A stretch of DNA of 64,000 bases from Acidobacteriota bacterium (GTDB taxonomy: Bacteria; Acidobacteriota; Blastocatellia; Pyrinomonadales; Pyrinomonadaceae). The stretch is taken from contig JAHBSL010000005.1 in NCBI GenBank assembly GCA_019639135.1, positions 123,750-187,749 on the forward strand, read 5' to 3'. The position numbers were made by a program, and so were the translations under genes. Under the pieces are notes generated by a model. The model had not been told where the DNA came from. It did not search any database and saw only the letters and a program-made list of their open reading frames with translations. Shown piece after piece: positions 18,461 through 26,748 of the stretch; the first letter of the stretch is position 1; each line of letters begins with the position of its first letter.

Positions 18461-18597
18461 AACACTCACTCCCCGCAAAAAATGAAACACCGGGACTTTC
18501 CAATTCCAGATTCCAAATTCCAGACCCCAAGTCAACAGATCTGGAATCTGGAATTTGGAATACAAGAAGGCCGGCTAAAGCCGGTACTCGAAACCTT

Positions 18598-18783
18598 CTA
18601 CCACCCCGTCCGCCGAAGCGGCGTCTACCCCTCCTAAACAAGGAGGGGAGCCTTTGGAAACTACCACCCCGTCCGCCGCAGCGGCGTCCACCCCTCCTAT
18701 TCAAGGAGGGGAGCCTGGGGAAACTACCACCCCGTCCGCCGAAGCGGCGTCCACCCCTCCTAAGCAAGGAGGGGAGCTTTCGG
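18598..18783 (+). repeat. 63-bp tandem repeat, three copies, two hairpins per unit
   Basis: Units begin CTACCACCCCGTCCGCCG at 18598, 18661 and 18724. Each carries a GCCG-AAG-CGGC hairpin and a CCCCTCC-TN6-GGAGGGG hairpin, with variation mostly in the loops and unit ends. Confidence 0.9.
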
Positions 18784-18873
18784 AATCCGGAATCTGGAAT
18801 CTGGAATCTGGATTTCGGCGGTGGGTTTGTTAAACTAAAAACCGTGTCGGCCGGGCCGGCGAATACAATGGGT

Positions 18874-19743
18874 ATGAAAGTTCTACTTGCGGACGAATAC
18901 GGGTTTTGCTTTGGGGTCGAGCGGGCGGTCGAGATGGTCGAGGAGTCTGTCCAGAAGGGCGAGACGGTCCGGACGCTCGGGCCGCTGATCCATAACGAGC
19001 AGGAGATGAAGCGGCTGGCCACCGAGGGCGTCGCGACGATCAGCGAACCGGTCCAGATCACCCGCGATGAGACGGCCGTTATCCGCGCCCACGGCGTTAC
19101 ACCCGAGGTGCAGAAGGCTCTCGAGGAGCAGGCCGGAAGGGTCGTCGATGCGACCTGCCCGTTTGTTACCCGCGTTCAGCGGCTGGCATCGCGGGCGGCG
19201 GCACAGGACCGCCACGTCGTCATCGTCGGCAGCGCCGACCACCCGGAGATGATCGGCGTCAAGGGCTATGCACCCGACCACGCTTTCATCATCAAGGACG
19301 AGACCGAGGTCGCTTCGCTCCCGCGGCTCCGCAATCCGCTCATCGTCTCGCAGACGACCATCAAGGCAAAAACGTTCTTCGACACGGCAGAGGCCGTTAA
19401 GACCAAGACCGATGACGAGGTCGAGGTGATAAACACCATCTGCTCTGCGACCCGCGACCGCCAGGACGCAGCCCGGGCACTCTCCGGCATGGTCGATGCC
19501 TTTTACGTCATCGGCGCGACGCATTCGTCGAATAGCGTCAAGCTCCACGCCGTCTGCAAGGAGAATTGCGAACGCAGTTTCCTTATCGAAACCGAGGACG
19601 ACATCAACCCCGATGACCTCGTGGGCGTAAAAACGGTCGGCGTCACCGCCGGAGCCTCAACGCCCGAGTGGCTCATTAAACGCGTCGTCGCCCGGCTCGA
19701 ATCGCTCGGGGCCGACGAAGAGAAAAACATGGGACTGAAATAG
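18874..19743 (+). CDS. ispH: 4-hydroxy-3-methylbut-2-enyl diphosphate reductase IspH
   Basis: 289 aa from the ATG at 18874, where MKVLLADEYGFCFGVERA aligns with the family N-terminus; the ATG at 18868 is equally possible. The three [4Fe-4S] ligands are Cys12 (GFCFGV), Cys95 (DATCPFV) and Cys190 (NTICSATRDRQ). Active-site His40, His73 and His123 and the proton-relay Glu125 (ADHPE) are present. It catalyses the last step of the MEP pathway, reducing HMBPP to IPP and DMAPP in the cytoplasm. Monocistronic, followed by a terminator shared with the convergent gene. The apparent upstream extension translates repeats and is not part of the protein. Confidence 0.97.
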   Translation: MKVLLADEYGFCFGVERAVEMVEESVQKGETVRTLGPLIHNEQEMKRLATEGVATISEPVQITRDETAVIRAHGVTPEVQKALEEQAGRVVDATCPFVTRVQRLASRAAAQDRHVVIVGSADHPEMIGVKGYAPDHAFIIKDETEVASLPRLRNPLIVSQTTIKAKTFFDTAEAVKTKTDDEVEVINTICSATRDRQDAARALSGMVDAFYVIGATHSSNSVKLHAVCKENCERSFLIETEDDINPDDLVGVKTVGVTAGASTPEWLIKRVVARLESLGADEEKNMGLK

Positions 19744-19777
19744 AAAAGGCCGGGCGACGAACCCGGCCTTCTTTATT
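19744..19777. terminator. Bidirectional terminator between ispH and the LysM gene
   Basis: AGAAAAGGCCGGG / CCCGGCCTTCTTT stem with a 7-nt loop. A on one side and T on the other let it serve both convergent genes. Confidence 0.8.
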
Positions 19778-19793
19778 GTAGATCGACCGAAGC

Positions 19794-20648
19794 CTACGGA
19801 ATTATCAGTTCCTGCCCGACCGTAACGCTGTTCGGGCTCGGAAGCCGGTCGCGGTTGGCGTTGTAGATGTCCATATACCGGGCCGAGGTTCCGTAGAACC
19901 GGCGGCTGATCGTGCCGAGCGTATCGCCCGGCCGGACGATATAGGTCCTCGCACCCGCCGGCGGAGCTTCGTAGCGGTCATCGTCGGTTCCGACCTCGGT
20001 GAACCGCGGCAGCGAGATAGCACGGTTCAGATAAACACCGAACTCCGTACCCGACTTCACCTCGGCATCCTCGCCCTTGGTCAGCCGCTCGCCGAGCAAG
20101 CCCGCTCCGGCTCCGATTATGCCGCCGATCAGAGCTCCCTTGCCGCCGCCGATCGCCGCACCGAGCACGGCACCGCCCGCACCTCCGCCGCCGATGAAGA
20201 TGATCTTGCGATTCTTCATCTTGTCGCCTTTTGCGGTGCCTTCGGTGTCGCTCTTCGCGTCATCGCTTACGAGATCCGTCAGCGAGCCGTTGATCGCCCG
20301 CCGCGTCCCGTTAGGCAGCTTGACTTCGGTAAAGCTAACGTCGATAGTGCCGGGGTCGCCTCCGCGTTCCGCTTTTCTAACAGCATCGACCCGGCCGACG
20401 ACCTCGCTCCCGACCGGAATGACGACGACGCCATTGTTCGAATAGACGGGCTCACGAACCGTGGTGGTAAACGTGTCGCCGCGTTTTGCCGTTTTCGAGC
20501 TTATCGTTTCGTTCATCCGGACGCGAAATCGCGTTCCAGCATCAACCCGAAAGGTCTGCGAACGCTGAGCGAGCACATCCGTGCCGAGGGCAAGCAGCAT
20601 CATGGCGGCTACGCCCGCGAGCAAAGTTCCTTTAACGATTTTCTTCAT
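19794..20648 (-). CDS. Exported LysM protein with glycine-zipper segment
   Basis: 284 aa from the ATG at 20646-20648, preceded by a strong GGGAGGAAATT ribosome-binding site; the longer frame upstream is ignored. It has a signal peptide with cleavage after VLAQ, then a beta-rich domain with PVGSEVVGRVDAVRKAERGG, a glycine-zipper stretch (GGGAGGAVLGAAIGGG, roughly 150-185) and a C-terminal LysM domain (YIVRPGDTLGTISRRFYGT to GQELIIP). LysM binds peptidoglycan N-acetylglucosamine, so an envelope-anchored structural or assembly role is likely. Specific function unknown. Convergent with ispH. Confidence 0.88.
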   Translation of the reverse strand: MKKIVKGTLLAGVAAMMLLALGTDVLAQRSQTFRVDAGTRFRVRMNETISSKTAKRGDTFTTTVREPVYSNNGVVVIPVGSEVVGRVDAVRKAERGGDPGTIDVSFTEVKLPNGTRRAINGSLTDLVSDDAKSDTEGTAKGDKMKNRKIIFIGGGGAGGAVLGAAIGGGKGALIGGIIGAGAGLLGERLTKGEDAEVKSGTEFGVYLNRAISLPRFTEVGTDDDRYEAPPAGARTYIVRPGDTLGTISRRFYGTSARYMDIYNANRDRLPSPNSVTVGQELIIP

Positions 20649-20828
20649 AATTTCCTCCCAGAATGGCCGTCGGGGCCGCAATTCCCTTGAACAGATATCG
20701 GATAAACGGTATCTTACCAGATATCCGCTGTTGCGATGTGATTTTTTGTCGGGAAGTTTTCTGGAAACTTTTCGGATTGAGTCTTTAGGATGAACGACAA
20801 CTGAAGTTCGATTCATTTCACAACGCTC

Positions 20829-20862
20829 CGATCCCCCGGCCGAACAAGCCGGGGGTTTGTTC
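20829..20862 (+). terminator. Strong GC hairpin upstream of the DUF5658 gene
   Basis: TCCCCCGGC-CGAACAA-GCCGGGGG stem followed by TTTGTTCT. No plus-strand gene precedes it, so it may be an attenuator, a repeat remnant or a stop for read-through. Confidence 0.5.
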
Positions 20863-20903
20863 TAAGGACCGAGGTTTAAACCTCGTTTTTCGACGACGAC
20901 CTT

Positions 20904-21272
20904 ATGCACCTTGTCCGCGAAACGGTTCTGCTTTTCGGGCTTAATCTGCTGGATGCGCTCTTGACGCTTATTTGGGTCAGGAACGGCGTGGCCGAGGAAG
21001 GCAACCGGCTGATGGCGGAATTGCTCAACATAAGCGATGTCGCCTTTCTCTCGGGCAAACTCGCAATGGGACTTTTCACCGCTATTGTGCTGCTAAAATG
21101 GGGCTACTACCGCATCGCGAAGATCGGCGTTGCGATCGCTCTGGTGCTTTACGTCGGGCTAATGGGTATTCATCTTCTCACCGGCCTGACCGCCGCCGGA
21201 ATGATCTCTAGCGGAACTGTAAGCGGAACGTTTGCCGTTCTCAAACCTTTAATCGCCATGCTTTTGGGCTGA
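20904..21272 (+). CDS. Small membrane protein, DUF5658-like
   Basis: 122 aa with three or four hydrophobic helices. The first carries the FGLNLLDALLTLIWVRNGVAEEGN signature seen in DUF5658 proteins, in which Asn, Asp and Glu lie in or near the membrane, followed by LMAELLNISDVAFLSGKL. Inner-membrane protein of unknown role. A start at 20904 is consistent with family length. It lies just upstream of an HtrA-like protease gene with an 80-bp gap, so co-transcription is possible but not shown. Confidence 0.8.
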   Translation: MHLVRETVLLFGLNLLDALLTLIWVRNGVAEEGNRLMAELLNISDVAFLSGKLAMGLFTAIVLLKWGYYRIAKIGVAIALVLYVGLMGIHLLTGLTAAGMISSGTVSGTFAVLKPLIAMLLG

Positions 21273-21352
21273 TCGTCTGCAACCCGCCGAAACCGATCCA
21301 GCATCATTTTCGTAATCCAACACGCAACGCCGTTTTAAGAAATCGGCATCAA

Positions 21353-22579
21353 ATGCGTAAGATATTTTTAGTTGGAAATCATACGAAGATGAATACGAAA
21401 CCGGTCTATCAGCTTTCTGCACGTCAGATCATTTTGCTCGGAGTGGTAACCGCCTTTGCGGCGGTCGGCATCACGGCGGCGATCCTTTTTGTCTATGGCT
21501 ATTGGCAGTCGAACGCACCTTCGGCTGTAAGCTTTGCCGAGGCTCCGCCGACGGGTATTTCAGACCCTTCGGCAGTTTCTGACGAACAGAACAACATCGA
21601 GGTTTACAAGGCGATCGCACCGGGCGTCGCGTTCATAAATACGACGTCCTATACGCAGAGTTGGTGGGGCGACATACAGGAAGGCCGCGGCAACGGAAGC
21701 GGTTCTGTGATCGATGCCCAGGGCCATATTCTCACTAACTACCACGTCATCGAAGGTGCCCAGCGTATCACGGTCAACTTCGGCGGCGACCGTGTTTTCC
21801 CGGCAAAGCTTGTTGGCGGCGACCCGGACACTGATCTCGCCGTCCTCAAGATCGACCCGCCAGCCGGCCGCCTTACGGTCGTCCCGCTTGGCGATTCGGA
21901 TAAGCTGGAGGTCGGCCAAAAGGTACTCGCGATCGGCAATCCATTCGGACTGGACCGCACGCTGACGACCGGCGTCATCTCCGGCCTTCAGCGGCCGATC
22001 CGTGCTCGTAATAACCGGCCGATCGATGCAGCGATCCAGACCGATGCCTCGATCAATCCCGGCAATTCGGGCGGGCCGCTGCTTGATAAATTCGGCCGGA
22101 TGATCGGGATAAACTCGCAGATACTTTCGCCAGCGGGCGGTTCGGTCGGCGTCGGTTTTGCGGTGCCGGTCAATACGGCAAAGCGGATCGTCCCGCAGCT
22201 TATCCAGTTTGGCGAAGTTCGCAGGCCGAAGCTGAGCGCCGAGCTTCGTCCGGTCGCCGAATACGTTGAACGCGGCTATCGCCTTCCGGTCGAGAGCGGC
22301 TTGCTTGTCGGTTCGGTCATCCCGAACGGCCCGGCCGCAAATGCCGGCATCCGCGGGCTGATGCGCGACAGCGACGGCTCCGTCCTGCTCGGCGATATCA
22401 TTCTCTCGGTCGATGGTGAAGAGATGAACACGCTCGACGATATTTACCGCTTGCTTGACCGGAAGCAGTTCGGCGATACGGTCAACGTTGAGATCTTCCG
22501 CGGAGGTCGCCGCGAGACCTTGCCCGTAAGGCTGACGCCGCCGCCGACCCAGGGACGCACCACGAGGCGGACGCAGTAG
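21353..22579 (+). CDS. HtrA/DegP-like S1C serine protease with PDZ domain
   Basis: 408 aa (an alternative ATG at 21389 would remove 12 residues). One N-terminal membrane anchor (about 24-50) puts the protease in the periplasm. The trypsin-like catalytic triad is His131 (TNYHVIEG), Asp161 (DTDLAVLK) and Ser239 (NPGNSGGPLLD), followed by a PDZ domain (about 295-400) with the SGLLVGSVIPNGPA carboxylate-binding loop and GDIILSVDGEEM. DegS/HtrA-type proteases degrade or sense misfolded envelope proteins. The short Arg/Thr-rich tail is not conserved. The triad and lengths are complete, so it should be active. Confidence 0.93.
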   Translation: MRKIFLVGNHTKMNTKPVYQLSARQIILLGVVTAFAAVGITAAILFVYGYWQSNAPSAVSFAEAPPTGISDPSAVSDEQNNIEVYKAIAPGVAFINTTSYTQSWWGDIQEGRGNGSGSVIDAQGHILTNYHVIEGAQRITVNFGGDRVFPAKLVGGDPDTDLAVLKIDPPAGRLTVVPLGDSDKLEVGQKVLAIGNPFGLDRTLTTGVISGLQRPIRARNNRPIDAAIQTDASINPGNSGGPLLDKFGRMIGINSQILSPAGGSVGVGFAVPVNTAKRIVPQLIQFGEVRRPKLSAELRPVAEYVERGYRLPVESGLLVGSVIPNGPAANAGIRGLMRDSDGSVLLGDIILSVDGEEMNTLDDIYRLLDRKQFGDTVNVEIFRGGRRETLPVRLTPPPTQGRTTRRTQ

Positions 22580-22588
22580 CCCGTGCGG

Positions 22589-22831
22589 ATGAGAGAAACG
22601 AACGATTTCTTTAACGACGGATTCGGCTGGGTTTGCAGGCATTGCCATCGCGAACTCAGCCGTTCCGCATCCGAAGGCGACGCCTCGCATTCCCGCCTAA
22701 TGACCGAGGGCGAGGCCGAAGGAAAAGTGCAGCGGCTGACCAACGAGGCTCTCGCGAAATGGGCCGACCCCGAACGCCGCACGCTTATGTGCCCCCGCTG
22801 CGGCATCACCGAACTGATCGACATTTTCTGA
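22589..22831 (+). CDS. Small zinc-ribbon-like protein
   Basis: About 80 aa with two Cys pairs, VCRHCHRE near the N-terminus and MCPRCGITE near the C-terminus, spaced as one zinc ribbon interrupted by a charged, partly helical insert (LMTEGEAEGKVQRLTNEALAK). No family recognised; zinc binding is inferred from the CxxC pairs. The start is either the ATG at 22589 or the GTG at 22583. It lies 10 bp after the protease stop and 33 bp before the phosphatase gene, so it is probably part of that transcription unit. Confidence 0.7.
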   Translation: MRETNDFFNDGFGWVCRHCHRELSRSASEGDASHSRLMTEGEAEGKVQRLTNEALAKWADPERRTLMCPRCGITELIDIF

Positions 22832-22863
22832 ACCCGCCGGTCCATTGTGCTAGATTGGAATTG

Positions 22864-23724
22864 ATGTACAAGAAGGAATTGGACGCCGCGATAAGCGCCG
22901 CAAGAGCCGCTGGCAGGCGAGCACTTGAACACTACCGCAATGGCTTCGAAACCGAAAGCAAGATCGGCGTTGACAGCCACGAAGAACCCGTGACGATCGC
23001 CGACCGCGAGGCCAGCCGGATCATCGTCGAGCGGCTTGCCGAGGCCTTTCCCGCCGACGCAATTCTCTCAGAAGAGGAGGCTGACGATGTCGAAAATCGG
23101 CTTGCCGCTGAGCGCGTGTGGATAGTCGATCCGATCGACGGAACTTCCGGCTTCGTAAAAAAGGATGGCGATTTTGCGGTGCAGATCGGGCTCGCTGTCG
23201 CCGGCGAACCGGTCGCCGGCGTCGTGCTGCTTCCCTTTCACAACATCGCGTATTTCGCCGCCCGTGATGCCGGGGCGTTTCGAGAATCGGAAGGAAATAT
23301 CGAACGGCTGAGGACGTCGGAAAAACTCGACTTCTCTTCAATGCAGATGGCCGTTTCGCGGAATCATCGCAGCCCGAAGATCAATTCGATACTTGCGGAA
23401 TTTGGCGTCGAGGGCGAGATGCAACGAGGCTCGGTCGGGCTCAAGATCGGTCTGATCGCCGAGCAGACCTGCGACCTTTACATCCACCTCTCACACCGGA
23501 CGAAGCTCTGGGACACATGCGCACCGCAGATCATTCTTGAGGAAGCCGGCGGGCGGCTGACCGACCTTTGGGGAACGCCTTATCGATATGACGTTCGCGA
23601 CCTGCAGAATTGGGGCGGCATCGTCGCGACCAACGGAGCAGTGCATGAAACCACCATCGAACGGCTCCGGCCGCTCCTTACGGATTTCGGCCGCGTTCGG
23701 GTTACAAATAACAGGTCAGCTTAG
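22864..23724 (+). CDS. Inositol monophosphatase-family phosphatase
   Basis: 286 aa from the ATG at 22864; the frame extends further upstream over the zinc-ribbon gene but without family similarity. Metal-site motifs of the lithium-sensitive phosphatase superfamily are complete: the Glu of ILSEEEADD, WIVDPIDGTSGF and LWDTCAPQIILEEAGG. The short form with DPIDGTSGFV suggests IMPase, histidinol-phosphatase or CysQ-like activity (release of phosphate from inositol-1-phosphate, histidinol phosphate or PAP). Which one cannot be settled from sequence and neighbours. Cytoplasmic, magnesium-dependent by family. Confidence 0.9.
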   Translation: MYKKELDAAISAARAAGRRALEHYRNGFETESKIGVDSHEEPVTIADREASRIIVERLAEAFPADAILSEEEADDVENRLAAERVWIVDPIDGTSGFVKKDGDFAVQIGLAVAGEPVAGVVLLPFHNIAYFAARDAGAFRESEGNIERLRTSEKLDFSSMQMAVSRNHRSPKINSILAEFGVEGEMQRGSVGLKIGLIAEQTCDLYIHLSHRTKLWDTCAPQIILEEAGGRLTDLWGTPYRYDVRDLQNWGGIVATNGAVHETTIERLRPLLTDFGRVRVTNNRSA

Positions 23725-23733
23725 TAAAGAGAA

Positions 23734-25296
23734 TTACTGTGCAGCGTTCAGCTCGCGGCCTTCGACCCGCTTTCTGCGCCTAAAAGCCCAGTATGTAGAA
23801 AACCCCTCGCGGGAAAGCTGAATGATCGACCGGCGATTATCGAAAAGAAGTTTCAACCACGCTCGCTTGCTCATCTGCGGGAAATAAATGCCGCGGAAGA
23901 AGAGCCGAGCGACCAAGTGCCCGATGCGTGTTTCGATCGGGGCATGACGGATCGACTTTATCGCCTCAAAGTTTCGTTCCGGCCCGTAACTTCGCGACCA
24001 GGCGCTGAAGGTCTCCGCCTTCGCTTCCTCGATAGTCATCTTGAGCGGGTCGTGTGCCATCACGAACGGTGCGAAATCAAGCCAGTGCTTCTTTCGCTTG
24101 AGCCGGCCGGCCTTTTCAAGCCGCTCATAGAGCGGCGTTGCCGGAAACGGGGTAAGCTGGCCAAAGACCGGAAGCCCCGGTGCCCAGCTTTCGATCTGAT
24201 CTACCGTTCTATTCGCGACTCCGACAGTATCGTTATCCATTCCGAAAATGAACGAGGTGATCGCGTAGATATTGCGCTTTGCGAGTCCGTCGAGGACCGC
24301 TTTGTAGTCGGCGGGCTTCGAGAACTGCTTGTTGACGTCGGCCATGTTCGCGGGGTCGATGGATTCCATTCCGATGAAGATCCATTTTCCGCCGGCCTCG
24401 GCGATCAGATCGACAAGTTCCTCGTCGCCGAGCAAATTGGCGGAGATCTGAGCTACCCAGGGAAGCGTCGCACCCGCTGCGATCATATCGCGAAGCAGGC
24501 CCTTGAGCCGCTTTTTATTGATCGCGAGATTATCGTCGATAAAAAAGACGGCGATCTGGCCCTTTTCACGTTTTGCCCGCTCTTTCAAGCGAAGCAGTTC
24601 CTCGACAACGCTCTCATTCGTCCGGAAGCGGATCGAATCGCCGAAAAAGCCGGTGACCGTGCAGAATTCGCAGCCGTAAGGACAGCCGCGGCCGGTCTCG
24701 ATCGGGACGACGAAGAACTTGCCCCAACCCGCGCCCATTTTGGACATTATCGGCTGAAGAAACTTCGGAACGAGCGAAAATTGGTCGAGATCGAGAGTCT
24801 CCCATGGAATGTGCGGATAGGGTTGAAGGCTCGGTTTCTTGTCGTTGCCCTTGGCATCGATCTCGGGCGTGTAAACCTCTTTCAGTTCACCGCGGGCGGC
24901 ATCGGCAACGATCAGCGGCCACGTCTCATCGGCCTCACCGAGAGCGACGGCATCGGCATGCCGCGGCCCGCCATCGCGGCCAAGTGCCTCGTCGGGACAT
25001 TCCGTAACGTGCGGCCCTCCCATTACGACCGGTATTCCCGCTTCGCGGAGAGCGTCCGCGACCCGATAGGCACGTGCGACCATTCGCGTCATTGCACCGA
25101 TGCCGACGAGGCCGATGTTCTGCTCCTTACAAAATCGGACGAGTTCTTCGCGGGTCATCGCCTTCGCATTGCCGTCGATCAGGATCACCTCGTGCTCCTT
25201 CGGCGTAAGCGATTGGAGCAGAAACATCCACAGGTGCGGCATGAAATTACGGGTTATCCCGTTGTCCGGATTATAAAGAAGTATTTTCATTTGCAA
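23734..25296 (-). CDS. B12-binding-domain radical SAM protein
   Basis: 520 aa. An N-terminal cobalamin-binding-like Rossmann region (1-140; VGIGAMTRMV and VVMGGPHVTECPDEAL) is followed by a radical-SAM core with the [4Fe-4S] motif CPYGCEFC (Cys205, Cys209, Cys212). The C-terminal part has the long helical tail seen in the DUF4070-type subgroup. The canonical cobalamin His loop DxHxxG is not evident, so B12 binding is uncertain. Members include methylases of lipids and tetrapyrroles; the substrate here is unknown. Single gene, convergent with the phosphatase gene with a 9-bp gap. Confidence 0.9.
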   Translation of the reverse strand: MQMKILLYNPDNGITRNFMPHLWMFLLQSLTPKEHEVILIDGNAKAMTREELVRFCKEQNIGLVGIGAMTRMVARAYRVADALREAGIPVVMGGPHVTECPDEALGRDGGPRHADAVALGEADETWPLIVADAARGELKEVYTPEIDAKGNDKKPSLQPYPHIPWETLDLDQFSLVPKFLQPIMSKMGAGWGKFFVVPIETGRGCPYGCEFCTVTGFFGDSIRFRTNESVVEELLRLKERAKREKGQIAVFFIDDNLAINKKRLKGLLRDMIAAGATLPWVAQISANLLGDEELVDLIAEAGGKWIFIGMESIDPANMADVNKQFSKPADYKAVLDGLAKRNIYAITSFIFGMDNDTVGVANRTVDQIESWAPGLPVFGQLTPFPATPLYERLEKAGRLKRKKHWLDFAPFVMAHDPLKMTIEEAKAETFSAWSRSYGPERNFEAIKSIRHAPIETRIGHLVARLFFRGIYFPQMSKRAWLKLLFDNRRSIIQLSREGFSTYWAFRRRKRVEGRELNAAQ

Positions 25297-25416
25297 GCAA
25301 AGACAGATCGGACGCTTGGCTTAGAATCTCTACTCGCAGGTTACTTTGGAGGGCACCGAAGTGATCGAATAGAAAAGTTAAGTTAAGTTTATAATGCCAC
25401 GAATCCGTGATTAATG

Positions 25417-26226
25417 CTATTTGAGAAATATCTTCCTGGCGAGCGGGCGGAAGACCGATTCAGGCATCCACCGCTTCAACATCGGCAGGCCCTTAGTGTT
25501 AACTCCGTACCGCAGCTTTTTCGTTCCGTCGGTTACGGCATTCCAGATGGCCTCGGCTACTATCCCGCCGTCGGGTGCGTCCGTGCCGCCTTTGTTCATG
25601 AAATCGAGGAATTTCTCGAACCGCTCTTCGTAAACATGCAGGTTTTCGTCCCTTGCGATCTCTTCCGAACGCGTGTAGAAATCCGTTTTGATCGGGCCGG
25701 GCTCGATGAGCTTGACGCGGATGCCGAAGGGTTCGAGCTCGTAAGCCAACGACTCCGAAAAACCCTCGACCGCGAACTTGCTCGCCGCATAGAGCGACGA
25801 GAATGGCAGTGCCGCGAGCCCGCTGATCGACGAAATGTTTACGATCACGCCCCGCTTCTGCTTGCGAAAGATCGGGATCGCCTCGCGGCAAACGGCCATT
25901 AGCCCGAAGACATTCGTCTCGAACTGACGCCTGATCTGCTCGTCGCTCGCTGCTTCAAAAGGCCCGAGCAGACCATAGCCGGCGTTGTTTACGACCGCGT
26001 CGATCCGGCCGAAATGCTCGAGCGTTTCGGCGAAAGCCGAGCGGATCGACTCCGGCTCCGTAACATCCAGCCGGATCAGCCGAAGATCGACGATCTTTTT
26101 CATATCAGCGGCCTTTTCGGGCGAGCGCATCGTCGCCGCGACCCGCCAGTTCTTGGCCTGAAAGAGCTTCGCCGTCTCTTTCCCGATCCCGCTTGATGCC
26201 CCCGTGATCAAAACCACCTTTTCCAT
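25417..26226 (-). CDS. Short-chain dehydrogenase/reductase
   Basis: 269 aa classical SDR. Cofactor motif TGASSGIG (8-15), NNAG (80-83), catalytic Ser about 133, and YAASK (146-150) supplying Tyr146 and Lys150. Arg34 after the second beta-strand favours NADP(H). The FxVFGLMAVCREAIP and FSESLAYELEPFGIRV segments resemble the oxidoreductase subgroup with retinol-dehydrogenase-like substrates, but the substrate cannot be told. It is separated by 120 bp from the radical SAM gene and faces a 21-bp tandem-repeat array upstream. Confidence 0.92.
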   Translation of the reverse strand: MEKVVLITGASSGIGKETAKLFQAKNWRVAATMRSPEKAADMKKIVDLRLIRLDVTEPESIRSAFAETLEHFGRIDAVVNNAGYGLLGPFEAASDEQIRRQFETNVFGLMAVCREAIPIFRKQKRGVIVNISSISGLAALPFSSLYAASKFAVEGFSESLAYELEPFGIRVKLIEPGPIKTDFYTRSEEIARDENLHVYEERFEKFLDFMNKGGTDAPDGGIVAEAIWNAVTDGTKKLRYGVNTKGLPMLKRWMPESVFRPLARKIFLK

Positions 26227-26313
26227 AGCTAAAATTTAGCACAAGCTTCGCAAAATCAACACAAATAACGGTTTGGGACGATCCGGAAGGTCCGCTTTAG
26301 CGATTACATTCGT

Positions 26314-26494
26314 CGATTGTAATCTTACATTTCACGATTGTAAGCTTACATTTCGCGATTGTAAGCCTACATTTCGCGATTGTAAGCCTACATTTGGCGA
26401 TTGTAAGCCTACATTTGGCGATTGTAAGCCTACATTTGGCGATTGTAAGCCTACATTTCGCGATTGTAAGCCTACATTTCGCGATTGTAAGCCC
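26314..26494 (+). repeat. 21-bp direct repeat array, nine units, each with an inner palindrome
   Basis: CGATTGTAAGCCTACATTTCG-type units begin at 26314, 26335, 26356, 26377, 26398, 26419, 26440, 26461 and 26482 (last one partial). The centre of each unit is TGTA-N4-TACA, a perfect palindrome TGTAAGCTTACA in the second unit. There are no spacers. The array lies between the divergent SDR and SbcD-like genes. It gives open frames on both strands because 21 is a multiple of 3; these are rejected as genes. Confidence 0.92.
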
Positions 26495-26748
26495 TAAACT
26501 CGGGAACATGAGCGGTAATTTTCACAGCTCTTGCTCGATCTTTCCTTTGTACAACCCAGCATTTATCACTATTTCCTCAACGCTTGGTCGATCTTCCTTA
26601 GCGGCTTGCCTCGCCGCAATGCAAAACGGCAAGCCGTAGAAGCTAGCGACGAAAAGCCGAAAAAGATATCCAATAAGTAGCTTGTAAGCCTGAAGCTCTA
26701 CTGGGGGCAACACGGTTCGTGCCGAACTCTATGTGATATCATTGACCT
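26495..26748. other. Intergenic stretch upstream of the SbcD-like gene
   Basis: 254 bp without a convincing gene. A 63-codon minus frame (26522-26713) has no recognised domain or RBS and may be a remnant. An isolated TTGTAAGCCTG at 26681 repeats the core of the 21-bp array. Confidence 0.4.

Larger units (their letters stand above)
17741..18873. other. Noncoding repeat field between the R-M pair and ispH
   Basis: About 1.1 kb without a credible gene; a long frame runs through it into ispH but consists of repeat translation. Contents: GTCAGTTTTCGGTTGTCAG-type repeats (17882-17912, 18062-18095), a two-hairpin element (17992-18030), a 9-bp tandem array (18389-18460), an inverted repeat built from GGAATCTGGAAT units (about 18498-18563), a CCGGCTAAAGCCGG palindrome (18571-18584), a 63-bp triple repeat (18598-18783) and more GGAATCTGGAAT units. 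Confidence 0.7.

Noticed and set aside
18220..18873. Long open frame upstream of and fused to ispH
   Set aside because: It translates tandem and inverted repeats (9-bp array, 63-bp units) and has no domain; IspH homologues start at the MKVLLA position.
26314..26494. Possible CRISPR array
   Set aside because: Repeats are contiguous without unique spacers, and no cas genes are present.
26273..26509. Repetitive peptides encoded on both strands of the 21-bp array
   Set aside because: All frames are open because the period is a multiple of three; no RBS, and both strands read equally well.
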